Origin: Aotearoamyces nothofagi
Taxonomy: Eukaryota > Ascomycota > Leotiomycetes > Leotiales > Tympanidaceae
Reading direction: 5' to 3'
DNA length: 64,000 nt
NCBI GenBank assembly: GCA_015345905.1
Contig: JADDTR010000033.1
Span: 62,001 to 126,000, forward strand
Both the position numbers and the translations under genes were made by a program. Below are positions 34,619 through 44,825 of the stretch, one piece after another. The notes beneath the pieces were generated by a model. That model ran no database searches and had not been told where the DNA came from. It worked only from the letters and a program-made list of their open reading frames with translations. Within the stretch, counting starts at the first letter, position 1, and each line of letters begins with the position of its first letter.

Positions 34619-35443
34619 GACGTTAGCAGTGATGCGTGAATCATTCGACGTCTCAGCCTCGACACGAGAAGGAGATCCTCTGTCGAAAAGAGACGCGGGG
34701 TTGCAAACGAGGCAAAGGAAGCCGGCCTACCTTCTAGAAAGTAAAGTTCGAGTCGGGCGAAGATAATTTGCGTGCTTTGCGGCCACTGCCAGGGCGAAAC
34801 GTCGCTGGCGCCTACCAAGGTTTCCTTCGCAGCTTCGACAAGACCAGGCTGAGCTACAGTTTAGCCATTTGACCAGCGGGAGTTGCAGATCAGGGTTCTT
34901 GACAACGTACAGGCAGTGTTACTCAAGCGCGCAGGAGACGGAGAGGCAGACGGCGAGCAAGGACGAGGCGGCTGGGGTGGATATACATACGCAAGTACGG
35001 ACGAGGGATCGGATCACGGGTGTAGGCCTGGCGGAGGCCTGGTGCGGGGATCACGACGCCGGTCGCTCGTTATCGCGTTAGTCTTATCAATGCCCATTCG
35101 CCCTTGTTTGCCTGGCACTGCTGGGCAGCCCCGCCGGCGGCCTCACTGTCTCAGGCAGCTAATCGGGCACGAACGGTGACTCACTGCGAGTCTCGGATAC
35201 AGCTGTTCTGTAGAAATTATGCGATGTAAATAAATCATATAAACCATATAAACCATATAAACCATATAAATCATATAAACCATATAAATCCCCAACGATC
35301 CCCAGAGTCTGCAACAAGGTGAGCGAGGCATCTGGGGACGTTTCTGCCCTGGCTGCGCTAGATCCCGTGCGGGGAGACTGAGGCATTACACAAATCAGGC
35401 AGAAAATATACGGTGCCTTTGTCCGCGGCCTAACTAAGTACAT
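34619..35443. other. Intergenic
   Basis: Promoter side of the 895-residue protein. No gene recognised. Confidence 0.5.
35236..35289. repeat. 9-bp minisatellite (CATATAAAC)6
   Basis: Six 9-bp units, with C/T variation in the last base of some. Confidence 0.9.
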
Positions 35444-35445
35444 AG

Positions 35446-36285
35446 AAGGCAGTATACAAGCTCATACATCCTACTCTACTCACCGACTACTACAAGCACC
35501 AACAGAGGCATCAACAGATCTATCTATCCAGTATACTCTCTACTCTATCTCCAGACCCCTCCAACAAAAGAACAATATATACAAAGAACTTTCATTCGAT
35601 CTATAGCTTCAGACTATTCTTATATATACAGAATCTCCAAAAAAAAAATATTAGAAATCTAAAAGGCAGTAAGCAAGCTCACACATCCTACTCTACTCAC
35701 CGACTACTACAAGCACCAACAGAGGCATCAACAGGTCTATCTATCCAGTATACTCTCTACTCCATCCCCAGACCCCTCCAACAAAAGAACGATATATCCA
35801 AAGAACTTTCATTCGATCTATAGCTTCAGACTATTCTTATACAGAATCTATAAAAGAAATCTAAAAGGCAATAAACAAGCTCACACATCCTACTCTACTC
35901 ACCGACTACTACAAGCACCAACAGAGGCATCAACAGATCTATCCATCCAGTATACTCTCTACTCTATCCGCAGACCCCTCCAACAAAAGAACAATATATA
36001 CAAAGAGCTCTCATTCGATCTGTAGCTTCAGACTATTCTTATATATACAGAGTCTCCAAAAGAAAAAAAATCCATTAGAAATCTAAAAGGCAATAAGCAA
36101 GCTCACACATCCTGCCCTGCTTACCGACTACTGCAAGTTCAAGTAGAGGCATCAATAGATCTGCTTAGCACGCTCTCTACTCCATCCCCAGACTCCTCTA
36201 GCAAACGAGATAGAGAAACAGTATATATATTCAGAGGACTTTCATTTTGATCCGTATAGCTTCAGACTATCATTACATAGAGAGG
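35446..36285. repeat. Four-unit tandem array of about 200-220 bp
   Basis: Units start at about 35446, 35663, 35865 and 36087, each with AAGGCA(G/A)TA..CAAGCTCA(T/C)ACATCCT, then CACCGACTACTACAAGCACC, CCAGACCCCTCCAACAAAAG and CTTCAGACTATTCTTAT. Units 1-3 are very similar. Unit 4 is clearly more diverged. No coding potential. The array lies directly downstream of the phosducin-like gene (its stop is at 36386). Confidence 0.92.
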
Positions 36286-36385
36286 ACACGTAGGGTCTAT
36301 ATATAAAAAAGAGAGAAAGAAAAAAAAATCCATACACACGCGCCCGCCCTGTAGAGAAGGCCTCGACACAGCCGCGCGCCAAGCC

Positions 36386-37345
36386 TCAGAGCACGTCGTT
36401 CTTGCGCAGCACGCTGCGCAGCGCCTGGGTGTCGAACAGGGTGTCGTCGGGGATCTGGTCGATGATGTAGGTCAGGTTCGCGAACAGGTCGCCCTGGTTC
36501 CTGTAGCACAGCAGCGCCGGCACGCCGGCGTTGTCGAACTCGATGTCTGCGTAGTGCACCTTGACGAAGTGTATCGCGGCGTGGGCCGAGACGAGCGGCA
36601 GCAGGGCTGCCTCGATGACTTGGCTGACGGGACACTGGGGGAGGGGGGGGTAAGTCAGCGGGTGAGTGAGGAGCAGTGCAGCAGCAGAAAAGGGGGGGGG
36701 GGGGGGCAAGCCAACCTCGTGATCGTAGACGAAGACCACAACCACCGTCTCTCTCCCGACCTTCTCGATGGCGTCCAGATAGCCCAGGGCGCCCACCTCG
36801 TCCAGCCTCCCGAACCTCCTGACGCTCGGGCTCGTCCTTCGGTTCCGGATATCGCTCGTCTCCCGCGTCATCTCCAGGCGTCTCGTCTCTCGCCACCTCT
36901 CCAGGAACTCGTCGTCCTCCCCCTCGTCGTCAGAGGCATCGTGCAGGTACGAGGTCGGCCGCGTGTCGTGCTTCTGCGCCGCCAGCGCCCCGCCGCTCCC
37001 GTTTATCCTCTTGCCCTCCTTCCCGCCCGCTTTCGCTCGCCACCCAGCCTCCTTCCTCGCCTGCTCGTAGGCCCGCGCGTCGGCAATGACGCCTTTGACG
37101 CCTGTTGTTCGCCCCGAGTCGAAGCTCTGGTGCGGTAGCTTGTACGCAAGGCCTCCGCTGCCGCTCTTGTCAAGCACCGGCACCTGCATGTTCTCCTGGA
37201 GCTTTCTCTCCCGGTAGTTCGTCTCCTCGTCCGCCTCGCCGCGCTCGTGCGAGCGGCGTTCGTCCTCTGGGTGCCGCGAAGAATGCCGCGCGGACCGGTT
37301 GAAGAGGTTATCGAACTCCTCCTGTGCTGCAGTCTTGGCCGCCAT
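36386..37345 (-). CDS. Phosducin-like protein (class I PhLP, Gbeta-gamma chaperone)
   Basis: Model complement(join(36386..36634, 36716..37345)), 292 residues. The helix-1 signature of the phosducin family is visible (TTGVKGVIADARAYEQARKE, compared with TGPKGVINDWRxYK elsewhere), which in that family contacts Gbeta-gamma. The C-terminal half is the thioredoxin-like domain: FGRLDEVGALGYLDAIE, TVVVVFVYDHE, AIHFVKVHYADIEFDNAGVP, LLCYRNQGDLFANL. A. nidulans PhnA and Cryphonectria BDM-1 are known members needed for Gbeta-gamma function. The proposed 81-nt intron (36635-36715) has no in-frame stop and a length divisible by three, so unspliced RNA would add 27 residues with a proline run. I prefer splicing because the insert interrupts the thioredoxin fold and ends in CCCCAG. 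The donor GTTGGC is atypical. The Gbeta gene lies 2.9 kb away on the same strand. Confidence 0.85.
   Translation of the reverse strand: MAAKTAAQEEFDNLFNRSARHSSRHPEDERRSHERGEADEETNYRERKLQENMQVPVLDKSGSGGLAYKLPHQSFDSGRTTGVKGVIADARAYEQARKEAGWRAKAGGKEGKRINGSGGALAAQKHDTRPTSYLHDASDDEGEDDEFLERWRETRRLEMTRETSDIRNRRTSPSVRRFGRLDEVGALGYLDAIEKVGRETVVVVFVYDHEVGLPPPPPFSAAALLLTHPLTYPPLPQCPVSQVIEAALLPLVSAHAAIHFVKVHYADIEFDNAGVPALLCYRNQGDLFANLTYIIDQIPDDTLFDTQALRSVLRKNDVL
36692..36706. repeat. G15 (C15 on coding strand) homopolymer in intron
   Basis: Fifteen G on the plus strand. On the coding strand this is a C run ten bases inside the phosducin-like intron. Confidence 0.9.
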
Positions 37346-37980
37346 GTTGCAAGGCCTGCGGTCTGTCTTTCTGTTGTGGATGCGCTACGTAGATGTCTGC
37401 CCAGCTAAATAGCAGAGACAAGTGACAAGAAGGGATGGCAATGGTAGTCCTCGGAGGGGGGTCATGGAGACTAGGGTGCCACGAGGACATGTGGTGTGAA
37501 GCAGGGGTGTATCACCAACTCAATGCACGTTTCAGACGATTCTGCTTACGGTCCGAGGAGGGATTGCTCTGCTGCCCAGGCCAAGACGCCTCGAGGTCGC
37601 CAGGTCGTCAGGTCGTCAGGTCACGTATATGTCCCAGACGCTTCGGGCTCGCACGTCTATCGTCTCCCGAATCCTCAGCCACGCTCGCGCCGAGTATCGA
37701 TAAGGCTGCAGGGTGCGACAGAATAGCACTTTTTTTCGTCCCGTCCGCGTCAATGCCTTCGCGGTCGAGAGCGCAGAGACCAGCAGTGCGGCCGGATGCG
37801 TCCTCGAGTCAAGGGTGCCGCGACAAAAGGCTGCGTGCACGGACCGCCTGATGTCTTGCTGGCTGTTTGGGCGTGTGGAATAAATAGCGAGCGGCGAGAA
37901 ATTGACCTTCTATTTGTACAGCAGTGCACTAGTAGTAATAACCATCGCTATAACAGCTGCATCCTACTGCCTCGCTTCTT
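37346..37980. other. Intergenic, promoter side of the phosducin-like gene
   Basis: No gene recognised. A short AGGTCGTCAGGTCGTCAGGTCACG repeat lies near 37595-37625. Confidence 0.5.
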
Positions 37981-38940
37981 ACTCGTCCTCTTATAGATAA
38001 TAAGTTTCAGCCCACCCCTCGCCCTCTAGAATAATCATATCCCAGTAGCAGAACCTATAACTATATCAAGACCCTATCTACAGTACTACTCCTCGGCTAT
38101 AGTACCATCTACTATTCTCCTCGTCTAAGCAATCTAATATTATCTATCAGCAATCCTACCAAGTTTTTACTATACTGTACAAGATTATCTAGTATAGAGC
38201 AAAAAGGATCAATAAACTACTATTGTAACAATGTCTCTCTAATCTTATTCAGATACTGTATTATAATACTATTCTATCCAGCTCCTATACTATACTACTA
38301 TTCTATCCAGCTTCTATACTATACTATCCTACTCTTCAGCCTCTTCAGCCTCAGTACTCTCTATTTATTTATATATTATCCATCAACAAATCCCACCAAA
38401 TCTTTCCTATACTATACAAGTAGATCAGTAAAAGTACTCTTACAACAATATCTCTCTTTATCCTCCTTCCAGTTCAATTTATCAATCATCTATTCTCTAT
38501 CTCTCTAAATCTTTACTATACTACTCTCCAGCCTCTTCAGTCTCAATACTATTCTATTGAAATAGTAGCTTGATAAAATAGAAAGGTTCTAGAGTATAGA
38601 GATATCTATCTATCTATTAGCTAGTAGCAGTCTATATTTAGACTATTAAAAAGTTCTAATTTCGAATATATTATCTATCAACAAATCCTGCCAAGTTTTT
38701 ACTATACTATATAAGATTATTTAGTAGATTAGTAAAGTACTATTGCAATAATATCTCTCTTTATTCTCCTTCTAGTTTAATCTAATATTATCTATTATCT
38801 GTTAGCAATCTCCTCTCCTCCTTTCTAAATCTTTTCTATCCTATTCTATTCTACTCTACCATTCTATCCTATCTCCTTATCTCTTCACCTCCCCTCCTCC
38901 CCTCCTTACCTCCTCTACCTCTACCTCTCCCTCTCCCTCC
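37981..38940. repeat. AT-rich low-complexity block with three diverged repeats
   Basis: Sequence dominated by TACTATACT/CTATCT words. Three loosely related segments begin near 38141, 38371 and 38668, each with a TATC(C/T)ATCA-type start followed by ...CAAATC, ACTATAC(A/T)..AAG and (C/T)AATATCTCTCTTTAT. They differ mainly by transitions and indels. This fits an old tandem array that has decayed to AT. From 38880 it becomes a pyrimidine-rich CCTCTCC tract. Confidence 0.6.
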
Positions 38941-39185
38941 TCCTCTCCCTCTCCTCACCTCCCTCTCCTCTCCTCTCTCTCCTCTCTCTCATCTCCAGCC
39001 TCCTCAGCCTCTCTCTCCTCTCCAGCCTCCTCAGCCTCCCCTCTTTTACCAACAACAGCAGCACTGCCAAACACTGCCAAGCACAGCCAAGCACAGCCAG
39101 CAGCCAGCAGGCAGCACAGCCCAAGCACAGCCGAGAGATCACAGGGCAGGGCATGCACTCTGTGAGACATCGACGTCGCGTCTCA

Positions 39186-39240
39186 GGGGGAAAAGGGGGG
39201 AAAGGGGGAAAAGGGGGGAAAGGGGGAAAAGGGGGAAAGG
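39186..39240. repeat. G-run tract, G-quadruplex candidate
   Basis: Seven runs of 4-6 G separated by AAA/AAAA, each long enough for G-quadruplex stacking. Formation is predicted from pattern only. Confidence 0.75.
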
Positions 39241-40240
39241 CAGGGTTTCTACCCGTCCGTCTCGCCCGCTCGCTCCGTGTGCTTTTTAGATCACGCCTGC
39301 TCGCGCTAGACTCATAGTCGTCTCGGGACTGTTGTGGGGCTGTGTCTGCGTAGAGAGGTCGCTGTGGGGGGGCCGTCAGCTATGCAGTAGAGACATCCAG
39401 AGGCCGAGAGCATGTCGTGCCCCGGTTCTAATATTGATATCACGAGCCAGAGGCTATATATATATATACGCGCGCGCAAGACATCTGTGATTTACGACTT
39501 TTTATTTTTAGACAATGGACACACATATTCCCGAAAAAGGAAAGACAGTCATGCCCACTGACAACATTCTCCGAACTATAATACAAGTATTGTGCTGTCT
39601 CCCAACACCAGAGACTGGCAACGCCATGAAGTAGTGAGCCTTCGAAACAGTACAGGGTCCGCCAACGGGTTGCAGAGTATTCGGCACACTCCATCATACC
39701 ATCTCGTCTTTAGCTACCCAACGCGGGCGAAAGAAATGCTCAGACTCGACAAAACAGGATATGGACAGCCTCGTCCAGGCGCTGGGAGCCCGGTGAGACC
39801 GTTTCGCGCTTTTGATGTGGTGCAAGGAAAGGTCTGCTGGAAAGGCAGTTGAGTACCGTGGGCGAGGGGAAGAGTGTTCGCAGATATGATGGAAAGTCTT
39901 GAGGGGATATCGTAGGAAATGAGGCGGCGGGCCAAGAAACAACGAGATATAGCCGCCCGTACAAACAAATATGGGAAAGAGAAGAATTATGGTGCAGAGA
40001 ATCAAATGTGCGCAGCTAGCCGTGAGAACCTCTGCACAGGTTGAGTAACTAGGTTCTTGCTTGAACACCTGCTTCGCTAACTATGGAAGGCTTTCGTGAT
40101 ATTTTCGTGTCGACTACGCCGAGCAGTAGTGATTATAGAGGTGCGGCGCAGATAGGATTATGAGGAGATTGAATCGTTGACATGGGGGTACGACGAGTGA
40201 CCGCGTTGGCTGAGAAAGGCGTGGTTCCGCAGCGAGAAGC
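39241..40240. other. Intergenic
   Basis: No gene recognised. (TA)n/(CG)n run at 39454-39477. The right part is the 3' flank of the Gbeta gene. Confidence 0.5.
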
Positions 40241-41561
40241 TTACATGGCCCAGATCTTGAGCTGTTGAGAGGCACTGTCAGCTCTATTCAGTAGCCTGGG
40301 GGAAATTGAAGTCTTACCAAGGAGTCCCATGAACCAGTACATAAGCTCATGCCATCATTGCTCACGCCCAAGCAGCTTACACGGTTATCGTGGCCAACCA
40401 ATGACCCGACCTTTTCACCCCGAGTAACATCCCAGACCTAGATTGATTATTAGTACGTGAATAGTGAGGCTGAAAGAGTGTTCTCTACGAACCTTGCACT
40501 CGAAATCGTCATAGCCCGCGAACAGGAGTCGGCCAGAAACCGAAGTAGCCACAGAGGTAATACCGCACAGGATAGACTCGGACTGCGTGAATGTTAGCGC
40601 ACAAGCCATAGAAAGAGTACTCGCATAGGCCACATACCCCATACTGGTTGAGTTCTCTGTCTGCGCGGATATCGAACAGCCGGCAGGTAGCGTCATCGGA
40701 TCCTGTGACGAAGGAGTGGCCATCAGGGAAAAATTGAATGGCGTTGATATCTGATTCGTGGCCAGCAAATGTCTGTACGGCCTTGCCAGCACGGATATCC
40801 CAGAGCTTGGCGAACGCATCGCAGGCACCGGAGATGAAGGTGTTCTGGTTTGTAGGGTTGATGCTGATGCTCATGACATCGCCGAGATGATCAGCAAACT
40901 CGGTGACTTTTGTGCCAGTCTCCACATCCCACTTCATACAGGTCATGTCACCAGACGAGGTGAGAATGGCCCGGTCGTTGATGAAGCGGCAGCACGAGAG
41001 GTACCCAGAGTGGCCCGATAGTTCTCGAGCTACACGGGTTGGCCCGTCCCTGTTGGAATTGAGGTTGTAGATGGAGCAGATATTGTCCAGGCCACCACAG
41101 GCCACAAAGTTTCCGCTGGGAGCATACGCGCAGGTCATGACCCAGGACGACCGCAGCGGGATGGCGTGCACTTTGTTGGTCGTGTAGGCATCCCAGATGA
41201 TGAGCTTGCCGTCCTGAGAGGCGGAGACCAGGTGCCGTCGGTCTGTCGACCAATGCATGGCATAGATCTTGGCGAGATGGCCCTTGAGGGTCTTCCGGGT
41301 CTTCATCATCTGGTTCTTCGGCAGAGGCTCCTGCTGCTGCTGGGCAACAGCGCGCACTGGAGCACAGGCGTCAGCAATGCCTCCAGGGCGGGCGGACGAC
41401 GGGGAGAGGGCCTAGGGGATCTCGAGAGGAGCCTTCAACTTACGGGTGGTATCGGCCAGGTCATCCTTCTTGCGCTTTATCCTGTCCTTGAGGGTTTCGG
41501 CCTCGCGTCGAGCTTGCTGGATGCGCGCCTGCATTGCCTCTGGAGAGACGTCGGTCGACAT
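40241..41561 (-). CDS. sfaD: Heterotrimeric G-protein beta subunit
   Basis: Model complement(join(40241..40261, 40318..40437, 40493..40582, 40638..41356, 41444..41561)), 355 residues, matching the usual fungal Gbeta length, with all junctions in frame. The N-terminal helix ([20 protein letters not shown]) pairs with Ggamma in a coiled coil. Seven WD blades follow: [91 protein letters not shown], the block [20 protein letters not shown] with [12 protein letters not shown], and a last blade ending LLKIWAM. This is the SfaD/GNB-1 orthologue by family, controlling vegetative growth, development and mating in filamentous fungi. The last exon encodes only six residues. A C-terminal M, not the more usual variants, is the only small oddity. 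Confidence 0.95.
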
Positions 41562-42669
41562 CGTGGGGGCCGGAAGCTGTGGTTGTCGCTGAGGAGGAGA
41601 AGTCGAGGCAGCAGCTGCTTCGGGTCGGTCGCTTGGTGGCTCGCTCCAGGGGTCGCACTCCAGCGAGGGCAGCGGACGCGGGAGAGAGAGAGAGAGGCAG
41701 AGGCAGAGAGGCAGAGAGGCAGAGAGAGCGACGAGCGACGAGCGACGAGCGGGCTCTGAGGGTCGGGGAGGGCAAAGGGGGGGGGCAGCGGGCGTGGATG
41801 GCACACAAGCGTCTCGATGGCCGTCGACCTCGTCCACGGATGTTGATGGATCTGATCAATTGGAGAGAGAGAGAGAGTGCGTTCGGTGTGTCGGTGGTGC
41901 TGGGCAGCGGGCGGGAGTCTGGCAGGGCAGGCAGGGCAGGCTGGGCAGGCTGGGCGGCGCTGGCTGCTGAAAGCACGCCGGACCGTTAATTGCGAAGGGC
42001 TACGCGAGGCGAATGCGGCCTAGCGGCTGCTGGGCGGGCCCCAAGCTGCCCAGCGGCATTTTCCAGGACGGCGACGACGGCCTGACGGGGCGGGCTTGCT
42101 GCCTCAGGCACCGGCGAAGGCCTCAGTCCCCATTATTCCGTGCTTGCGGCGGCCTGGCAATAGGGGCGTCGACCGTCTCGACCGTCTCGATGCCCAGCAC
42201 CAGCACCAGCACCAGCACCAGGCACAGGGCACAGGGCACAGGGCAGAACACACAGTGCGAGGACGCGGACGCCAACGCCAGCTGGCTACAGCGGCTACAT
42301 TACACCCCACTGCTGTTCTTCGCAGACTCCTCATTCACCGCATTCACTTCCTCTACACTTGCACCCTGCGCACGCTCTCGGCGACGGGCGACGCATCTCT
42401 CCTCCCGGCGTGCGCACGCACCCACCCTAGATGTGTGGCGCAATTTCCAAGGGGCACGGGCCATCTAAGGGATGCAGTCGAGCCGTCGATACGTTCTTCC
42501 TCGAAGGCGTATGTGCTGTACTGTATGCCTGCCGGCAGCACGAATGCTCCGTCGAGGGGGCGTTTGCAGGAGCAGGTGCAGGTGCAGGTGCAGGTGCAGG
42601 TGAATGACGGCCGGATGCATCCTCCGTTTGGCTGTTTGGCCTGGCACGAACGAACACGACAAGTCACAT

Positions 42670-42900
42670 GGGCTGGGTAGAGTAGTATAGAGGAGAGTAG
42701 AGTAGAGTAGAGTAGAGGAGAGGAGAGGAGTGGAGTATAGGAGTATAGGAGGAGAGGGAGTAGAGTAGTATAGAGGAGAGTAGAGGAGTGGAGTATAGGA
42801 GAGGGAGTAGAGGATAGGAGTATAGGAGTAGAGTAGAGTATAGGAGTAGTAGAGTAGTATAGAGTAGTATAGAGTAGTATAGTATAGAGTAGAGTACATT
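42670..42900. repeat. GAGTAGAGTATAGGAGTAG-type microsatellite array
   Basis: About 230 bp of irregular 5-mers (GAGTA, TAGAG, TATAG), read as YSTLLYS-type peptides on the minus strand. Simple-sequence expansion. Confidence 0.85.
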
Positions 42901-43825
42901 AGTGAAGTAATAGCAGCAGAGTACCATATCCATACCATACCCATCCCATACCCGTCCCATATCCATCCTCCCAAGCAGGCACGGCAGCAGCGAACAGCAG
43001 CGAACAGCAGAGCATCAGGAGAGAGAGAGAGCGCGCGATCACAAGCACAAAGCACCCGACCGACATTGCTCCTGATGATCAGCAGCGCGCGCAGAGCGTC
43101 CTGGAGGGCACAACAGGGAGGGAGGGAAAGAAAAGGTACCCGGCTGTCCTCTGGCGCAGCGGTACAGATCAGAGCAGGTACAGGGCAGAGCAGGGCAGGG
43201 CAGAGCAGGGTGATTAACGTACGGCAGTGGTGTGCCAGCGTGCGCTCACCTGCTGCAGCGTGCTGTTCGGGTGCCTGGGCAGGGTGGGTGGGTAAAGAAA
43301 GTAGCTTTTCCTCAGGCACAGGCAGGTCCGCTGCTGAGGTACCTCGGAGGGTTTTGCTGGAGGGAGGTGCTTCGGTAGGCTGCTTAGGTAGACTTGCAGT
43401 GCCTTGGGGCCTTATGTAGGGTCGACGCTTACCCTACCTTAGGTACTGTAGGTACTGTCTACAGGGTAGACTTGCAGTGCCTTGGAGGCTAACTGACTGT
43501 AGGGTATACTTACCCTAGATACTGTACCTTGGGTGCTTAGGTACCGTAGTACCTCGGAGGCTTCCTTACTGTAGGGTGTTAGGTACCGTAGTACCTCCCT
43601 GACCATAGAGTATCCTTGCCCTAGGTACTCTACTTTGGGTGCTTGGGTACTCTATTTACTGTCTACAGTGCGGACTTGCAGTACCTCGGGGATTTACGTA
43701 CTTACCTTGCTGTAGGGTAGACTGACACTTGGCTACAGCGCTTGGGTGTCTACTTACAGTACTGCTACTAGCATTTAACTACCTCAGCACCTGGATCTTC
43801 TCTGGCTCTGCTATTGCAGTTCGGT

Positions 43826-43945
43826 TCAGTTCAATTACATTCAGTTCAATTACATTCAGTTCAATTACATTCAGTTCAATTACATTCAGTTCAATTACAT
43901 TCAGTTCAATTACATTCAGTTCAATTACATTCAACCCAGTTACAT
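43826..43945. repeat. 15-bp minisatellite TTCAGTTCAATTACA
   Basis: Seven near-perfect 15-bp units followed by one or two decayed units. Because 15 is a multiple of three, all frames stay open. Confidence 0.95.
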
Positions 43946-44825
43946 TCAATTACATCCAATCCAATCCAATTACATTCAGTTCAGTTCAATTCAGTTCGAT
44001 TCAATTCGATTATATGTACAGCTACAGCTACAGCTACAGCTACAGCAGATGTGCCGCAGAGGAAGGCCGCCGCAGCTGGTCTCGACCATACCGTACAGCA
44101 TAGGTGCCAGCAAACGGAGATGCAGCCGGCGAGCGACGGCGGGAGGGAGGCAGAGGGTTGCGAGGCGAGACTTGCACACTCTGCAGCAGCCATCGGCGAC
44201 CGAGCTGCGAGTTGCGAGTTGCGAGTTGTGGGCGGCGAACTGGCTGTAGCCGCCTCGCTCCGTACAGGACTTGTACATACAATACTGATGATATGCTGGA
44301 CCAACTGGCCACCGACCGACCGACGACCGACCTGGCGGCTCTCACGATGTCTGCCCGAGGCAAGCTGTGCCTCGGGTGGCGACTCCCGATCCCCGATCCG
44401 CCCAAGCGCGACATGGCCAAACGGCCCCCAGTGGCCAGATGTTTCATCCGTGGAGATTGCCCGCCCCTTCATCCCTGCTCCCCTGCTCCCCTGCTCCCCC
44501 CCGAGCCCAGACGCCGGTCGTCGGTCACCTGACTCCCGCCCCAGCGCACCTCCTATCTCGGCGGCAAACGTGACCTGCCGCCCCGGAGCGCCAAGCATCC
44601 CCATCGACGTCTCCTGTGCAGCGTTTTGCCTCTCTCCCGCATCCCGCACCTGCGCACCTCTGCATTCCTTACCAATCAGCACCTGCCGCGGTCTCTTCTT
44701 GTATCGTCTTCGCTCGATCAAAACCCGCACATCCTGGTGTTGCTGGCCCGACGACTCTCCTCCACGACTGCTCGCTTGGGAGGCTGCGCGGCTGCTCCCT
44801 GAAGACCAGACCCCGTCCCTCCATC

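Larger units (their letters stand above)
41562..44825. other. Long intergenic region rich in mini- and microsatellites
   Basis: More than 3 kb with no recognised gene. It includes GAGAGGCAGAGAGGCAG repeats near 41690-41730, (CAGCAC)n at 42195-42220, (GGTGCA)n near 42570-42600, AGTAGAGT/AGTATAGG arrays at 42670-42900, degenerate TAGGTAC/CCTTGGGTGC repeats at 43400-43740, the 15-bp array below, and (CAGCTA)n near 44010-44045. Long open frames here come from these repeats. Confidence 0.6.

Noticed and set aside
35446-36285. Array considered as long terminal repeats of a retroelement
   Set aside because: Units are head-to-tail in tandem with no coding interior between them, so they look like a satellite, not element ends.
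42465-43319. Tyr/Ser/Leu-rich minus-strand frame
   Set aside because: Translation of the GAGTA/TATAG microsatellite; no conserved domain.
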